From: Akkermansiaceae bacterium | GTDB taxonomy: Bacteria; Verrucomicrobiota; Verrucomicrobiia; Verrucomicrobiales; Akkermansiaceae | DNA: 48,345 bases | Direction: 5' to 3' | Assembly: GCA_025362955.1 (NCBI GenBank) | Contig: JANYFB010000308.1 | Location: 1 to 48,345 of the forward strand | In this document: piece by piece, positions 17,095-27,122 of the stretch | Layout of the letters: the number at the start of each line of letters is the position of its first letter | How positions within the stretch are numbered: the stretch's first letter is position 1 | Program-made: the position numbers and the translations under genes | Notes under the pieces: model-generated | What the model was told of the DNA's origin: nothing | Database searches by the model: none | The model's input: the letters and a program-made list of their open reading frames with translations, nothing else

Positions 17095-18899
17095 AAAGTC
17101 CGTTGAAAACCGTCAGCAGGATCGGAGACAAGCTCATCCGTGACACGCCATTTGAATACCGCCTGGAAGTCGCCAAGGTGACACATCTGTTGGACAGGAT
17201 GCATTGTGTGGATTTCGGCCGGACATTCGGACTCGGTCGTGCGGCGGTGGCCTATGCTTGGACCTGTCTCACCTGTGTGGAGGAGACGGTTTTATCCCTC
17301 CAGGTGGAGCACAACGACGGCTGCAGCATCTGGTTGAACGGCGAGTTAGTTTACAAACAATTCGGTGACCGTGTCATCCAATTGCATTTCGAGGAGCGCA
17401 GCCTGGTGATGTCAAACGAAGTCGTACTGCAGTTGCGCCGAGGCACGAACTCCCTGCTGGTAAAGTCCGAAACCCGTGGTGAGGAATGGAAGGTTTTTGT
17501 CCAGCCACCCGCCACGAAGGGTGCGGTTCTCGCCGAAGATCCATGCCATCCGGAAATCGGTCTGCACGGGGTGAGGAACATCGATCCGAAAGTCGCGGGG
17601 TTGTCGAACTGGCTGGTGGTAGGGCCGTTTGCGAATCCCTCCGATGGCTCCCGTCGCACGGGTCTTGAAGAAGTGATGGCACCTGAAGCTGAGTTTCGCT
17701 TCGGTAGGATGTACGCCGGAATCGACGGTCCCGTGACATGGACGATTCCCAAGGTGGAAGTCCTCGGCGGATTAATCGATCCATTGCCCTGGGGGACCAA
17801 CTATAACTGGAACTATCACAACGGCGGTGTGGCGTGGGCGATGCAGGAGCTGGCGGATCTTTCAGGGGATTCACAATACAGCGCCTATGCGTCCCGTTTC
17901 TGCGACTTCCATCTCGATGGCATCCCCTTCGTCAGCTATCAGGTGAAAAAACTGAATGCCGTGGACTCGGCGAACCATTTCATCATCGACACTCCGTTGC
18001 TGGATTTCACGCTGGCACCGTCGTTGCCGTTTATCAGCCGCCTGCGGAGGGAGGCCTGGTTTCCCAAGCGGGAGAGATATGTCAATTGGATCGCACAAAT
18101 GATCCGATATGCGCGCGACACGCAGGTCCGCCTGCCAGCCCACAACATTTTCACACGCACCACTCCAGTAGAATTCACGACGTGGGTGGATGACATGTTT
18201 ATGGGTATCCCTTTCCTGGTGCAGGCGGCGCTTTATTGCGATGGCGAAGACGCGCGCGCCGCGTTCATGGACGATGCCGCCCATCAGGTGTTAGAATTCA
18301 ACACCCAGGTTTGGGACGATGAGGCAGCGCTATACATGCATGCCCGTTACCATGGAAATCCGGTGAAACTGCCCCATTGGTCGCGCTGCAACGGCTGGGC
18401 GATCTGGGCGATGAGCGAGGTGCTCATACATCTGCCTCCGTCACATAAAGACTATCAGAAAATTCTCGCCCATTACAGAACCCACTGCACATCACTACTC
18501 CGATATCAGCACGCAAGCGGACTTTGGCCGAATGTGCTCGATCACCCGGAATCGGCATTGGAAGTCTCGGGATCTGCGATTTTCGTGATGGCGATGGCAC
18601 GCGGTGTGATGCACGGCTGGCTGGACGCGGCGGTCTATCAGGCGGCGGTCATCAAGGGCTGGAATGGTCTGGCATCCCGCATCGAGGACGACGGCACGGT
18701 TCACGGGATTTGTGTGGGGACGATGTGTACCGAGGATGTGAATTACTACGTGAACCGCCCGTTTTATGACAACGATACGCACGGATTGTTCGCAGTCTTG
18801 TTCGCGGGAATAGAAGTGGAGCGGATGCTGGGAGCGCCTGCTAGTCGCGATGAAATGGAGGCGGATCATTTGGCAATGCGAGCGCCGGTGACGGCCTGA
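17091..18899 (+). CDS. GH105/GH88-like unsaturated uronyl hydrolase with N-terminal beta-sandwich
   Basis: A 602-aa protein with no signal peptide. Residues 1-190 form a beta-sandwich of the kind attached to GH2-type enzymes ('VEHNDGCSIWLNGELVY'). Residues 200-590 are a six-hairpin domain with GH105 hallmarks: 'TTWVDDMFMGIPFL' near residue 365 containing the catalytic Asp, 'WSRCNGWAIWAMSEVL' near 427, and 'SALEVSGSAIFVMAMARGV' near 490. Such enzymes hydrate and release the 4,5-unsaturated uronic acid left at chain ends by polysaccharide lyases, which fits the heparinase-fold proteins nearby. The N-terminal sandwich is an unusual addition for GH105. The ATG overlaps the isomerase stop. Confidence 0.85.
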   Translation: MKSPLKTVSRIGDKLIRDTPFEYRLEVAKVTHLLDRMHCVDFGRTFGLGRAAVAYAWTCLTCVEETVLSLQVEHNDGCSIWLNGELVYKQFGDRVIQLHFEERSLVMSNEVVLQLRRGTNSLLVKSETRGEEWKVFVQPPATKGAVLAEDPCHPEIGLHGVRNIDPKVAGLSNWLVVGPFANPSDGSRRTGLEEVMAPEAEFRFGRMYAGIDGPVTWTIPKVEVLGGLIDPLPWGTNYNWNYHNGGVAWAMQELADLSGDSQYSAYASRFCDFHLDGIPFVSYQVKKLNAVDSANHFIIDTPLLDFTLAPSLPFISRLRREAWFPKRERYVNWIAQMIRYARDTQVRLPAHNIFTRTTPVEFTTWVDDMFMGIPFLVQAALYCDGEDARAAFMDDAAHQVLEFNTQVWDDEAALYMHARYHGNPVKLPHWSRCNGWAIWAMSEVLIHLPPSHKDYQKILAHYRTHCTSLLRYQHASGLWPNVLDHPESALEVSGSAIFVMAMARGVMHGWLDAAVYQAAVIKGWNGLASRIEDDGTVHGICVGTMCTEDVNYYVNRPFYDNDTHGLFAVLFAGIEVERMLGAPASRDEMEADHLAMRAPVTA

Positions 18900-18959
18900 C
18901 ATCGTCGAATCCCCTTGTATTTCCGGGCGTCCGGGATTGTCCTTAACCTCCGACAAGCT

Positions 18960-20126
18960 GTGAAATCCAAAAAGAAACGCATTGCCCTGATCGGACTGCC
19001 GGTCCTGCAGTCGGTGAACAACCTTTCCAACGCCGCGATAGCCCGGCACGCGGAAGAGGGAGGCAACTGGAGCTTCGTATTCAGCGCTGAGGCTTCGGTG
19101 GATGCTTTCAAATTCCTTAGAACCTTGAATTGTGACGGTGCCATCGTCCGCATCATGAATACGGCGATGCTGCGCGAGGCTAAAAAAGTCCAGTTTCCGC
19201 TGGTGAATGTGTCGTCGTGGTTAGAAAAACCAGGAGTGCCCACCGTGCGGCACGACTACGCTGCGGTAGGCCGGATGGCTGCGGAACACCTGTTAGAAAA
19301 AGGCTTCCGCCGCTTCGGCTGTGTGGTGGTGCCGGGAGGCTGGTTTCTGGAACAGCGACACAATGCTCTCGTCCGCTCGATCCGTGAGCACGGAGGCTCC
19401 TTGAAGTCGTTTCATCTGGAAACCACGATGCCGGGCCTTATCCAACCCGTTACTCAAGCCGAGCGGCGTCGCTTCGTGGAGTGGGTGCGGACGCTGCAAC
19501 GCCCGGCGGCACTGGTTCTGATGGACGATTGGGATGCCCCACTTCTGATGGAACTTTGTCGCGAGGCGGGCTACGAGGTTCCGCGGGATCTGGTGATGAT
19601 CACCACCGGCTGCCACAGCGAGGTGCTGCCTCTCTGCCGGGTGCCTCTGAGCGCCGTCCAGGAGGATCAGGAGCTCCAAGCAAGACTCGCCGTCGGATGC
19701 CTTGATGTTCTCATGACCGACAAGCAACCGCGCGAGACGATGATCAGCGTGCCGCCTCTTGGAATCGTGGAGCGGGCTTCAACCGCCACCATGGCCATTG
19801 AGGATCTCGAGGTTGCTCATGCCGTCGAGTTCATCCGTGGCCATGGGTTTGAACCGATCAACGTGACTGATGTCAGTAGCCGGGTGCAAGTCGCGCGGGT
19901 GACGCTCGAGCGGCGTTTCCGACAGTTGATGGGCAAGACCATGCACGAGTACCTCACCGAGCTGCGGGTGCGCCGGGCGAAAGAATTGTTAGGCGGCGAA
20001 TCACCTCTCAGTCTTCAAGCCATCGCCCAGCAATGTGGTCTGGCGGACCGCAGGCGTCTCAACCAAGTGTTCATCAGCGTTACCGGGAAAACACCTGCGG
20101 CGTGGCAGCAGGAGCAATCGGAGTAA
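18960..20126 (+). CDS. XylR-like transcriptional regulator (periplasmic-binding-type sugar sensor + AraC HTH)
   Basis: A DNA-binding regulator of about 388 aa. Residues 10-270 form a LacI/periplasmic-binding-like sugar sensor ('RIALIGLPVLQSVNN', 'VVVPGGWFLEQRHNALV', 'LMDDWDAPLLMELCREAGY'). Residues 285-385 carry a double AraC helix-turn-helix ('VTLERRFRQLMGKTMHEYL', 'SLQAIAQQCGLADRRRLNQV'), the XylR arrangement. The track starts at TTG 18915; GTG 18960, directly before 'KSKKKRIAL', suits the domain better, but neither start has a strong ribosome site. It follows GH105 by 60 bp and ends 12 bp before the operator at 20138. It is the best candidate for the protein that binds the five 21-bp-phased sites. 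Confidence 0.88.
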   Translation: MKSKKKRIALIGLPVLQSVNNLSNAAIARHAEEGGNWSFVFSAEASVDAFKFLRTLNCDGAIVRIMNTAMLREAKKVQFPLVNVSSWLEKPGVPTVRHDYAAVGRMAAEHLLEKGFRRFGCVVVPGGWFLEQRHNALVRSIREHGGSLKSFHLETTMPGLIQPVTQAERRRFVEWVRTLQRPAALVLMDDWDAPLLMELCREAGYEVPRDLVMITTGCHSEVLPLCRVPLSAVQEDQELQARLAVGCLDVLMTDKQPRETMISVPPLGIVERASTATMAIEDLEVAHAVEFIRGHGFEPINVTDVSSRVQVARVTLERRFRQLMGKTMHEYLTELRVRRAKELLGGESPLSLQAIAQQCGLADRRRLNQVFISVTGKTPAAWQQEQSE

Positions 20127-20137
20127 TCACGGTCGGC

Positions 20138-20175
20138 GACGTAAAATTCCACGCTCGCGCCGCATTTTCGCCCCT
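20138..20175 (+). promoter_or_regulatory. Predicted AraC/XylR-type operator, copy 3 (giant-protein operon)
   Basis: Half-sites GACGTAAAATTCCACG at 20138 and GCCGCATTTTCGCCCC at 20159, again 21 bp apart; the second is the most divergent of all copies. It lies 12 bp after the regulator gene and upstream of the longest co-directional gene run (20.2-40.2 kb). Confidence 0.68.
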
Positions 20176-20187
20176 GTCTCCGGGTGC

Positions 20188-20193
20188 GATACC
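20188..20193 (+). promoter_or_regulatory. Predicted -10 element GATACC
   Basis: GATACC lies 12 bp after the CCCCT of the operator, as in copy 2. It implies transcription from about 20200, downstream of the track start codon at 20184, and so supports ATG 20232 as the real start of the next gene. Confidence 0.45.
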
Positions 20194-20231
20194 TGCTGTT
20201 ATTGTTTCAACCCATTCTTGGTTTCGAGTCC

Positions 20232-23200
20232 ATGACCATAGTTCGCTTTTTTTTCAGTCTAGCAGTTTTATCCTGCTTTTTACTGCTCGGCTCCCCGGCC
20301 TTGCTTGCTGGCCCTGACGATCCCGCCTTGCGTGCGAAGGTAATTCCTGCAGGCCAGCCCCTCACCGCGGCCCACCAACCGATTCTTGCGCTGCCACTCT
20401 TTGGCCCTGCCTCCGCCACACTGGTCGCGGAGGCGTTTCAGTTTGCTCCGACAAATTATGTTTGGTCGCAGGTTCTGCCCGTGTCCTCGCATCTCCATGC
20501 TGCCAAAGCAGCGGTCACTTTCGGAGCCACCTCAACCTCCGTCCCGCAGACCAGCGTTTCGTTTCCCGAGCGTGGCATTTATGAACTGCAGGTGGTCGCT
20601 ACCGACGGTACCACCAACGCATCCCACTCCATCTGGATTCAAGTTTGGGACCGTCTCTCGGGATTGAATCCGCTCCAGCAGATCGGCCGCAGTCCGGGCA
20701 TCGCGCCGCCTACTTCCGTCCGCCAACTCTCGCCCGATCCCGGTCCCTATCAGCACCCGCGACTGCTATTCTCTGATGCTGACTGGCCCGAATTCAATGC
20801 CAAGAGCACCGCATCTACCGATGTCGCCAGTTCGCTGGCGTCCCTGCAAACCTCACTGAATAGCAATTTCGACAAAACCACCGGAAGCCTCCGTCTTTAT
20901 GCCAATGCCCTCGTCACATGGTCAAATGGAGGCTTTGGTTCAAGTGCATTTACCTCCAGCGTCCTACCTGTTTATAATTATTCCGCTAGCAGCATTCTAT
21001 GCCGTGATCCCGGCGGTCAAATGCCCGATGCCCTGCTTGCCGCCGCTTATCTGGCATGGGTTCGCACCAATCCCGCGCTGGCACAAAGCGCTGTGCCTGT
21101 CTCTGATCAGGCGCGTTTCCGCTACCTTGCTCAGGTCGCCGCTGCCGCCGCCCGCGCGGAACTCACCCGTGCCGAAATTGGAGCGTCAGCCAGCCCGCCA
21201 GTTACTCCCGTTCCAGCGCATGATATGGCGGTCGTTTACGATTTACTTTATGATTGGATGACCGAGGCCCAGCGCACCGATTTCCGCGATTATCTCTACG
21301 CCATCGGCTACGGTTACTACAATACCGGTGGTGGTGGCATCGCCCGCAACGTGCAACCTACTTATTCCGCCAATGGCGATTTTCCGAATCTAGCGGATGC
21401 CGTCACCTTATCCGCACTGGCCATCGAGGGTGAGGAAGCGAGCGTATCTCCCGCCATCATAGCCATCCATGGTCCGACCGCACCCGTCGCCACCGGACCG
21501 GATGCTTGGCCGCATGCCTCGCCCGCCTCGGTGTGGAACACCTACCGCATGGCCCGTTGGTATTCTGAATATTTCATCACTCCATGGGGCTCCCCGCTCA
21601 ACCACCACGCCTATCTGGAATTAAGCACCGGATCATCCGCCGGTGCCATGCTCGCGATTGCCCGCCGCGGACAAAATATTTTCGTCACCGGCAATCTCTA
21701 TCAGGCGTCGCTCCATGCCTTCAATAACCTTAACCCGCGCCCGTCCGATGGTAATATGGTCCTATGGGATCACCACGATAGCATGGGCTTCGGAAATGGC
21801 CCCAATGCGTACGCCGGACGCTATATCCTGCGCTATATGTTCCCCGACGATCCACTGATGGACTACGTTTACGCGTCGTTCCGTCGCGAAAACAACAATT
21901 CGTTTCTCACTGCTGTCTTCCATGTGGACCGGGCAACACCGTCGCTTTCGACCGTCGCGACCGCCAAGCAAGCTTCGCTCACCCGCTTCGATCCCTTTCG
22001 CGGAGCCGCAGTCACCCGCAATTCGTGGGCGGAAAACGACCTCTCTCTCTACTTCGAGTGCCGCCCTGACGTTCAGGGCCACATGCACGCCGAGGCTAAC
22101 AATTTCTCGCTCTACGCACTGGGCCGTGCTTGGGCCTCGCCTTCTGGCTATCACATCACGGTCAATGACGCCGCCTCCACCGTCCTCATTCAAGATCCTA
22201 CCCTTGCCGCTGATCCTGCTACCCAAGGTTACATCGGGCAAAGCGGCAGCTCCGCCACTACCACCACCAGCCGCAGCCAGTTTCCCACACCACCGGCCAA
22301 GTTTCTCGAAGCCACTGAAGATCCCGGTGGTCATTGGGCGCTATTCGCCGGTGATGCCACTTCCGCGTATCAATATGCCTTCGAGCGAAACGGCACCAAT
22401 GTGAACACCGGTCGGCGCACTGCATCCTATTACTACGGCGAATCGCGTGCCCAGCTCTATGCCGGCTATGATGCTGCGGCCGATAATGCCACTCTATCTG
22501 CTAGTAATCTTGCCTACAATCCCGTCCAGTATGCCCTGCGCTCCACTCTAACAGTGCGTGGTCCCCGCCCCTACGTGCTGGTCATGGACGACATTACTAC
22601 CGATGGCGTTACTCCACGAAATTTCCGCTGGAACATGTCCGCCGCAGTGAGTTTCGGCGGCAGCGGCGGCCGTTACGTCAATGCCCTTGGCCAGGAAGTT
22701 TATTCGTCCATGCGGATTCAACCCGGCTCCACCGCCACCGATGCCGTCCTCTATCACGAGGCCGATGCGGTCTCCGGCCCGCGCCTGCTAGTGCGCGATC
22801 TCACGGAGCAATCCACCTCAGGCCAGCCATCCATTTTCCTCGATACCCGCCCGTCCAACCATCCGGGCGGAGCACTCACCTATGGTTATGATAACAACTC
22901 GGGCACGTTTACTAACTTCTCCAGCAATCGCTTGCTCATCCCCCGCCTGAACGTTGTGAGTCCGAAATTCAAGATTCTGCTTTTCCCCCATCAGTCTGGC
23001 GAACTTACCCCGCTGACTTCGTGGAATGCCGCGCAAACCATCGCCACCATCGATCTGCGCAACGGCTTCACCGACCATCTAACACTTGACTCCACCCGCG
23101 CCGACAAACGCACCCGCGTCACCGCCTTCACCCGCACCAAGTCTGGTCGCGCCGCGCCTGTCCTCACCCTTCCGGGCAATATCACGATTGCCGCTGTTGC

Positions 23201-26200
23201 CGCCACTCCCGCCTTTACCGGCCAGCCAGGTGCTGTCGTCACCTTCAGCGTTGCCGCGACTTCCGATACCGCCGCAAGCCTCACCCCGTCGGTTAGCTCG
23301 CCCTCCGGCACCATTTTTCCCGCCGGGGCGAATACCGTTTTCGTTACCGCCACCGATAGCGAAGGTCAGGTCAGCTCCGGCCAATTCACCGTCACCGTCG
23401 TTCCCGCCGGACCCGTTGTCACCGTCACTTCGGCCACCAATTTCCCCGGCGCGACTGATGGCGTGAACCTCCGCTGGACGCCTGTCACCCGCGCCACCTC
23501 CTACTCGGTCAAGCATGCCACCACTTCCGGTGGCCCCTACACCGTCGTTTCGGAGCGCCAGACCGGCCTCACATTCGGGGAAATCGGTCTGCCGGATGCC
23601 GTCTATCGCTACGTCGTTACGGCATGGTTCGATGACTTGGAAGGTGCCCCAAGTGCGGAAATATCGCTGGCGCCGCCTGTTAGCGGACCCTTTCTTGGCA
23701 CTCAGATCGGCACTGCGGTCAGCGATACCGGCGTCTATCGGGATGGCAATAACTACCTTCTAACCGCCCGGTCGGGAAATAGCGGCGGCTCGGGTGACAA
23801 TGTCGCATACGCCTACACGCCGTGGACCGGCGATGGCTCCTTCATCGTCCGCGCCACTTCGCTAACAGGCTTCGGGGCGAATGTTAGCGAGTTCCTCAAT
23901 CTCGGGATCAGCCTTCGCGCCAGCCTCGCCAGCAACGCCATTTCGGCGCTCTCCGGCTACACCAGCCATCCCGCCGGCCCGTGGTTGTTTTCCTATCGCA
24001 CTGCCACCGGCGGCGGTTCGACCTCGGCGGGACCGGGCATTTCCGGCTACCAGCCACTGCCACTATGGTTCCGCGCCACCCGCGTAGGTAATTTCGTCAC
24101 GGCGTTCTATTCTTATGAGGGCAACACCTGGACCCCTATGACTGCTGGCACCACGCTGAACCTCCCGCCCACCTGCTTCGTCGGTTTCGCGTTAGGGGCG
24201 CAAAACACCACTCTCACCAGCGCGGTTTTCGATAACATCGTCTTCCTCGGTAAGCCCGCCGTCACCACGACCGCCACCTCGGCCACGCTCGATTGGTCCG
24301 GTGCCACCGCCCGTTCTTTCTCAGTCCAGCGCGGTTCATCACCCGCCGGCCCATTCACAACCATTGCCGAGGGACTGGAAACGACAACCTACACCGATCT
24401 AGCAGTCTCCCCCGGTCAGGTCTTTTATTACACCGTCACCGGCATCAGTGAGAACGGAAGCTCGACTGTTAGCCCGGCCGTGAAGGGCGCGATCACCAAG
24501 ATTAACTTCAATCTGCCCGCACCGATCAGCGCGACTACCGACAACGCGGCGGGTGCCCCCGTGACGTTCAGCGTCACTGCCAGCGACACAATCGACGGCA
24601 GTCTAACACCCTCCGTCGCGCCGGTATCCGGTAGCATCTTCGCCCCTGGGACCACTCAAGTCATGGTCACCGCCACCAATTCCAATGGGATCATTGCCAC
24701 GGCATCGTTTCCGGTCACAGTCACGTTACTTGCCCCGCAAAGTCCGACCAATTTTACCGTCACCTCCGGCTTCACCACGAATGCCCTCACTTGGTCTGCC
24801 GCCACCGGCGCGGTCAACTATTTGGTGAGACGCGCCACCTCCGTTGGTGGCCCCTACACCCTGATAGCCACTGTTCCAAGCGGCACCACGGCTTATACCG
24901 ACACCGGCCTCGTCACCGGGGTCACTTATTTCTATAAGGTCTCATCCATCAACCCCACCGCTGAATCTGCCGCTACTGCCACGACCGGAGGCACGCCGAT
25001 CCCCGGCACTGCCACCAAGGCGAACAACACCACCGCGCTCGATCTCGGCGCGAGTTGGAGCACGGGCACCGTGCCCACTCCCGCGGACGCCGCGCTGTGG
25101 AATGGAACTTATGCAAATGGCAGCGTCGCCATCGGCAGCGGACTCGCGGTGAGCCGACTTCAGCTAACAAGTCCGTCGCAGGGCATCACGATCAACTCCG
25201 GCACGGGTCCGCTGGCACTGGGTTCGGGCGGCCTCGACATGAGCGCCGCCACCCAGAATCTAACGATCAATGCACCCGTCTCGCTGGCCACCAGCCAAAG
25301 CTGGAACATTTCCAGTGGCCGCACGCTCACCGTCAACGCCGGGGTGGGGGAAAGCGTCGCGAATCAGGGAATCAACCTCGACGGTTTCGGGACAATCGTT
25401 CTATCAGGGGTAAATGCCTTTTCCGGCTCACTGCTGATGGCTCCGCCTGCGGGTGGACTTACGGTCTATAAATACGGCGGGAACAATCCTTCTTCCTATC
25501 TCAAGCTCACCGGCGGCAGTTCGCCAGGGCCGATCACCGCGCAGGGCCGGCTCGATATCACCGGCGGTCTTTCCAATATCGGGACGCTGTCGGGAAGCGG
25601 AGCGATCGGCTTGATCTATAACTCGAGCACGGTGGGCAACATCATCCGGTTCTCGGCGGGCAGCAGTTTCTCGATGTTCCAGATCGGGGCGAACAATGCC
25701 AGCGCCACCCTGCGGCAGACCGGCGTGGGCGGCGTATCGTTTGCTTACTTCGGTTACAATTCCGCCTCGCCCGGTGCTGTGCACACTTTCGACGGCGGAA
25801 CCTGGGTGATCAACCAGATCGGCCAGAACAACACCGGCGCCCAAACCAGCGGCACCTGCACCATCACTAACGGCGCGAATTTAACAGTTACGAACGGTGG
25901 CTTCGCGCATGGAACCTGGAACGTTACTAACGGACAGATGCAGTTCGGCAGTGCCGTTAGCGAGGGTAACGGGAGCAGCACCGCCAATGCCACCTCACTC
26001 GTCTTCAATGTAAATAATTCGGGCGGCGCTCCGGGCTTCTTGAAATTCGCTAACACCCTGACTCTGGCTGACGGCGGCAGCGCTACTAACACCAACTCGC
26101 TGGTCATCGGAAACGGCGGCACGGTGCAAATCCTGCCGAGCGGGCAATTGACTCTCGGCAGCACCACTGCACGCACGGCGGAAAACGATACCGTCACATT

Positions 26201-27122
26201 GCAAAGCGGCGGCAAACTCATTCTTAACGGAACGCTCGCCGCCGCTGCTACCGCCGCCGGACAAACGCGCGTGTTCGAGTGGACCGGCGGACAGTTGACT
26301 GCATCCGTCATCACCGCTGGCGCAGGCTTCACGTCTCCCGCCTCCGGCGGCGGATTGACGGCAACCACTCTGGCGCAAAATTCCGGCACCCTCGCCCCCG
26401 GTGACGTGGGAATCGCTGGCAAGACCTCGATCACCGGAGCCTACAGCCTTGGCGCCTCGGGCACACTTGCGATCGACCTTGGCGGCACTACTCAGGCCAC
26501 CGCATTCCAGACCGGCCAATACGATTACCTAACCGTGTCCGGCACCACGGTGCTGGCAGGAAAACTTTCGGTGAATTTGGTTAGCGGCTTTACACCATCC
26601 AATGCGACCCCCTTTACTGTGGTGAACTCCACTGGCGCACTCACCGGCGGGTTCTCCAATGTCGCCGCCGGGCAGCGGGTAGGCACCTCCGGCGGGGAAG
26701 GAAGTTTCCTCGTCAGCACTGCCAGCAACAAGGTCACCCTCAGCGGCTACACGGCACTCACTCCACTTCAATCCTGGCGATTTGCATATCTCGGCGATAT
26801 CAATTCTCCTGACACTGCCGATCCGGATGGTGACGGCATGGCCAACCTGATGGAGTATGCTCTCGGCACCCTGCCGAACTCCGCCGCGTCCATGGTGGCG
26901 CCTGTTCTAGCCACAGTGGCAGACCGGCTCACGTTAAATTTCACCCGCGTCCGTAGCGACGTGACCTACATCGTCGAGGCGGGCTCCAATCTCGCAACAT
27001 GGACGTCGCTCGCCATTAACCCCGGCATAGTCGGCCAAAACGTCACCGTGACGGACAGCGTCCGTATTTCCACTGCCAATCCGCCGCGCCGTTTTCTCCG
27101 CCTCAGGGTCAGCAATCCATGA
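20232..27122 (+). CDS. Giant secreted multidomain heparinase II/III-fold protein with HYR, FN3 and autotransporter-like repeats
   Basis: About 2296 aa from ATG 20232, which yields the signal peptide 'MTIVRFFFSLAVLSCFLLLG'; the track Met at 20184 precedes the predicted promoter start. Approximate layout: PKD-like 40-150; heparinase II/III toroid and sandwich 172-970 ('HPRLLFSDADWPEF', later 'GHMHAEANNFSLYALGRAWA'); HYR 978-1055; FN3 1062-1150; concanavalin-like 1154-1339; FN3; HYR 1424-1499; FN3 1501-1584; autotransporter-associated beta-strand region 1594-2172; and a C-terminal domain from 2175 with 'DPDGDGMANLMEYALGT' (calcium-loop-like) and a beta-sandwich. The catalytic part should cleave a uronate polymer; the rest looks built for surface attachment or carbohydrate binding. 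No beta-barrel follows the repeats, so it is not a classical autotransporter. Confidence 0.85.
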   Translation: MTIVRFFFSLAVLSCFLLLGSPALLAGPDDPALRAKVIPAGQPLTAAHQPILALPLFGPASATLVAEAFQFAPTNYVWSQVLPVSSHLHAAKAAVTFGATSTSVPQTSVSFPERGIYELQVVATDGTTNASHSIWIQVWDRLSGLNPLQQIGRSPGIAPPTSVRQLSPDPGPYQHPRLLFSDADWPEFNAKSTASTDVASSLASLQTSLNSNFDKTTGSLRLYANALVTWSNGGFGSSAFTSSVLPVYNYSASSILCRDPGGQMPDALLAAAYLAWVRTNPALAQSAVPVSDQARFRYLAQVAAAAARAELTRAEIGASASPPVTPVPAHDMAVVYDLLYDWMTEAQRTDFRDYLYAIGYGYYNTGGGGIARNVQPTYSANGDFPNLADAVTLSALAIEGEEASVSPAIIAIHGPTAPVATGPDAWPHASPASVWNTYRMARWYSEYFITPWGSPLNHHAYLELSTGSSAGAMLAIARRGQNIFVTGNLYQASLHAFNNLNPRPSDGNMVLWDHHDSMGFGNGPNAYAGRYILRYMFPDDPLMDYVYASFRRENNNSFLTAVFHVDRATPSLSTVATAKQASLTRFDPFRGAAVTRNSWAENDLSLYFECRPDVQGHMHAEANNFSLYALGRAWASPSGYHITVNDAASTVLIQDPTLAADPATQGYIGQSGSSATTTTSRSQFPTPPAKFLEATEDPGGHWALFAGDATSAYQYAFERNGTNVNTGRRTASYYYGESRAQLYAGYDAAADNATLSASNLAYNPVQYALRSTLTVRGPRPYVLVMDDITTDGVTPRNFRWNMSAAVSFGGSGGRYVNALGQEVYSSMRIQPGSTATDAVLYHEADAVSGPRLLVRDLTEQSTSGQPSIFLDTRPSNHPGGALTYGYDNNSGTFTNFSSNRLLIPRLNVVSPKFKILLFPHQSGELTPLTSWNAAQTIATIDLRNGFTDHLTLDSTRADKRTRVTAFTRTKSGRAAPVLTLPGNITIAAVAATPAFTGQPGAVVTFSVAATSDTAASLTPSVSSPSGTIFPAGANTVFVTATDSEGQVSSGQFTVTVVPAGPVVTVTSATNFPGATDGVNLRWTPVTRATSYSVKHATTSGGPYTVVSERQTGLTFGEIGLPDAVYRYVVTAWFDDLEGAPSAEISLAPPVSGPFLGTQIGTAVSDTGVYRDGNNYLLTARSGNSGGSGDNVAYAYTPWTGDGSFIVRATSLTGFGANVSEFLNLGISLRASLASNAISALSGYTSHPAGPWLFSYRTATGGGSTSAGPGISGYQPLPLWFRATRVGNFVTAFYSYEGNTWTPMTAGTTLNLPPTCFVGFALGAQNTTLTSAVFDNIVFLGKPAVTTTATSATLDWSGATARSFSVQRGSSPAGPFTTIAEGLETTTYTDLAVSPGQVFYYTVTGISENGSSTVSPAVKGAITKINFNLPAPISATTDNAAGAPVTFSVTASDTIDGSLTPSVAPVSGSIFAPGTTQVMVTATNSNGIIATASFPVTVTLLAPQSPTNFTVTSGFTTNALTWSAATGAVNYLVRRATSVGGPYTLIATVPSGTTAYTDTGLVTGVTYFYKVSSINPTAESAATATTGGTPIPGTATKANNTTALDLGASWSTGTVPTPADAALWNGTYANGSVAIGSGLAVSRLQLTSPSQGITINSGTGPLALGSGGLDMSAATQNLTINAPVSLATSQSWNISSGRTLTVNAGVGESVANQGINLDGFGTIVLSGVNAFSGSLLMAPPAGGLTVYKYGGNNPSSYLKLTGGSSPGPITAQGRLDITGGLSNIGTLSGSGAIGLIYNSSTVGNIIRFSAGSSFSMFQIGANNASATLRQTGVGGVSFAYFGYNSASPGAVHTFDGGTWVINQIGQNNTGAQTSGTCTITNGANLTVTNGGFAHGTWNVTNGQMQFGSAVSEGNGSSTANATSLVFNVNNSGGAPGFLKFANTLTLADGGSATNTNSLVIGNGGTVQILPSGQLTLGSTTARTAENDTVTLQSGGKLILNGTLAAAATAAGQTRVFEWTGGQLTASVITAGAGFTSPASGGGLTATTLAQNSGTLAPGDVGIAGKTSITGAYSLGASGTLAIDLGGTTQATAFQTGQYDYLTVSGTTVLAGKLSVNLVSGFTPSNATPFTVVNSTGALTGGFSNVAAGQRVGTSGGEGSFLVSTASNKVTLSGYTALTPLQSWRFAYLGDINSPDTADPDGDGMANLMEYALGTLPNSAASMVAPVLATVADRLTLNFTRVRSDVTYIVEAGSNLATWTSLAINPGIVGQNVTVTDSVRISTANPPRRFLRLRVSNP

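Noticed and set aside
20184-20231. Upstream start Met for the giant lyase gene
   Set aside because: Lies before the predicted transcription start and adds a non-signal-peptide prefix before a good signal peptide.
25754-26434. 226-aa minus-strand ORF, and similar long antisense ORFs at 5733-6431, 23079-23516, 28121-29056, 30629-31405 and 32547-33461
   Set aside because: All are antisense shadows of well-supported genes with strong codon bias; their proteins are low-complexity or show no domain.
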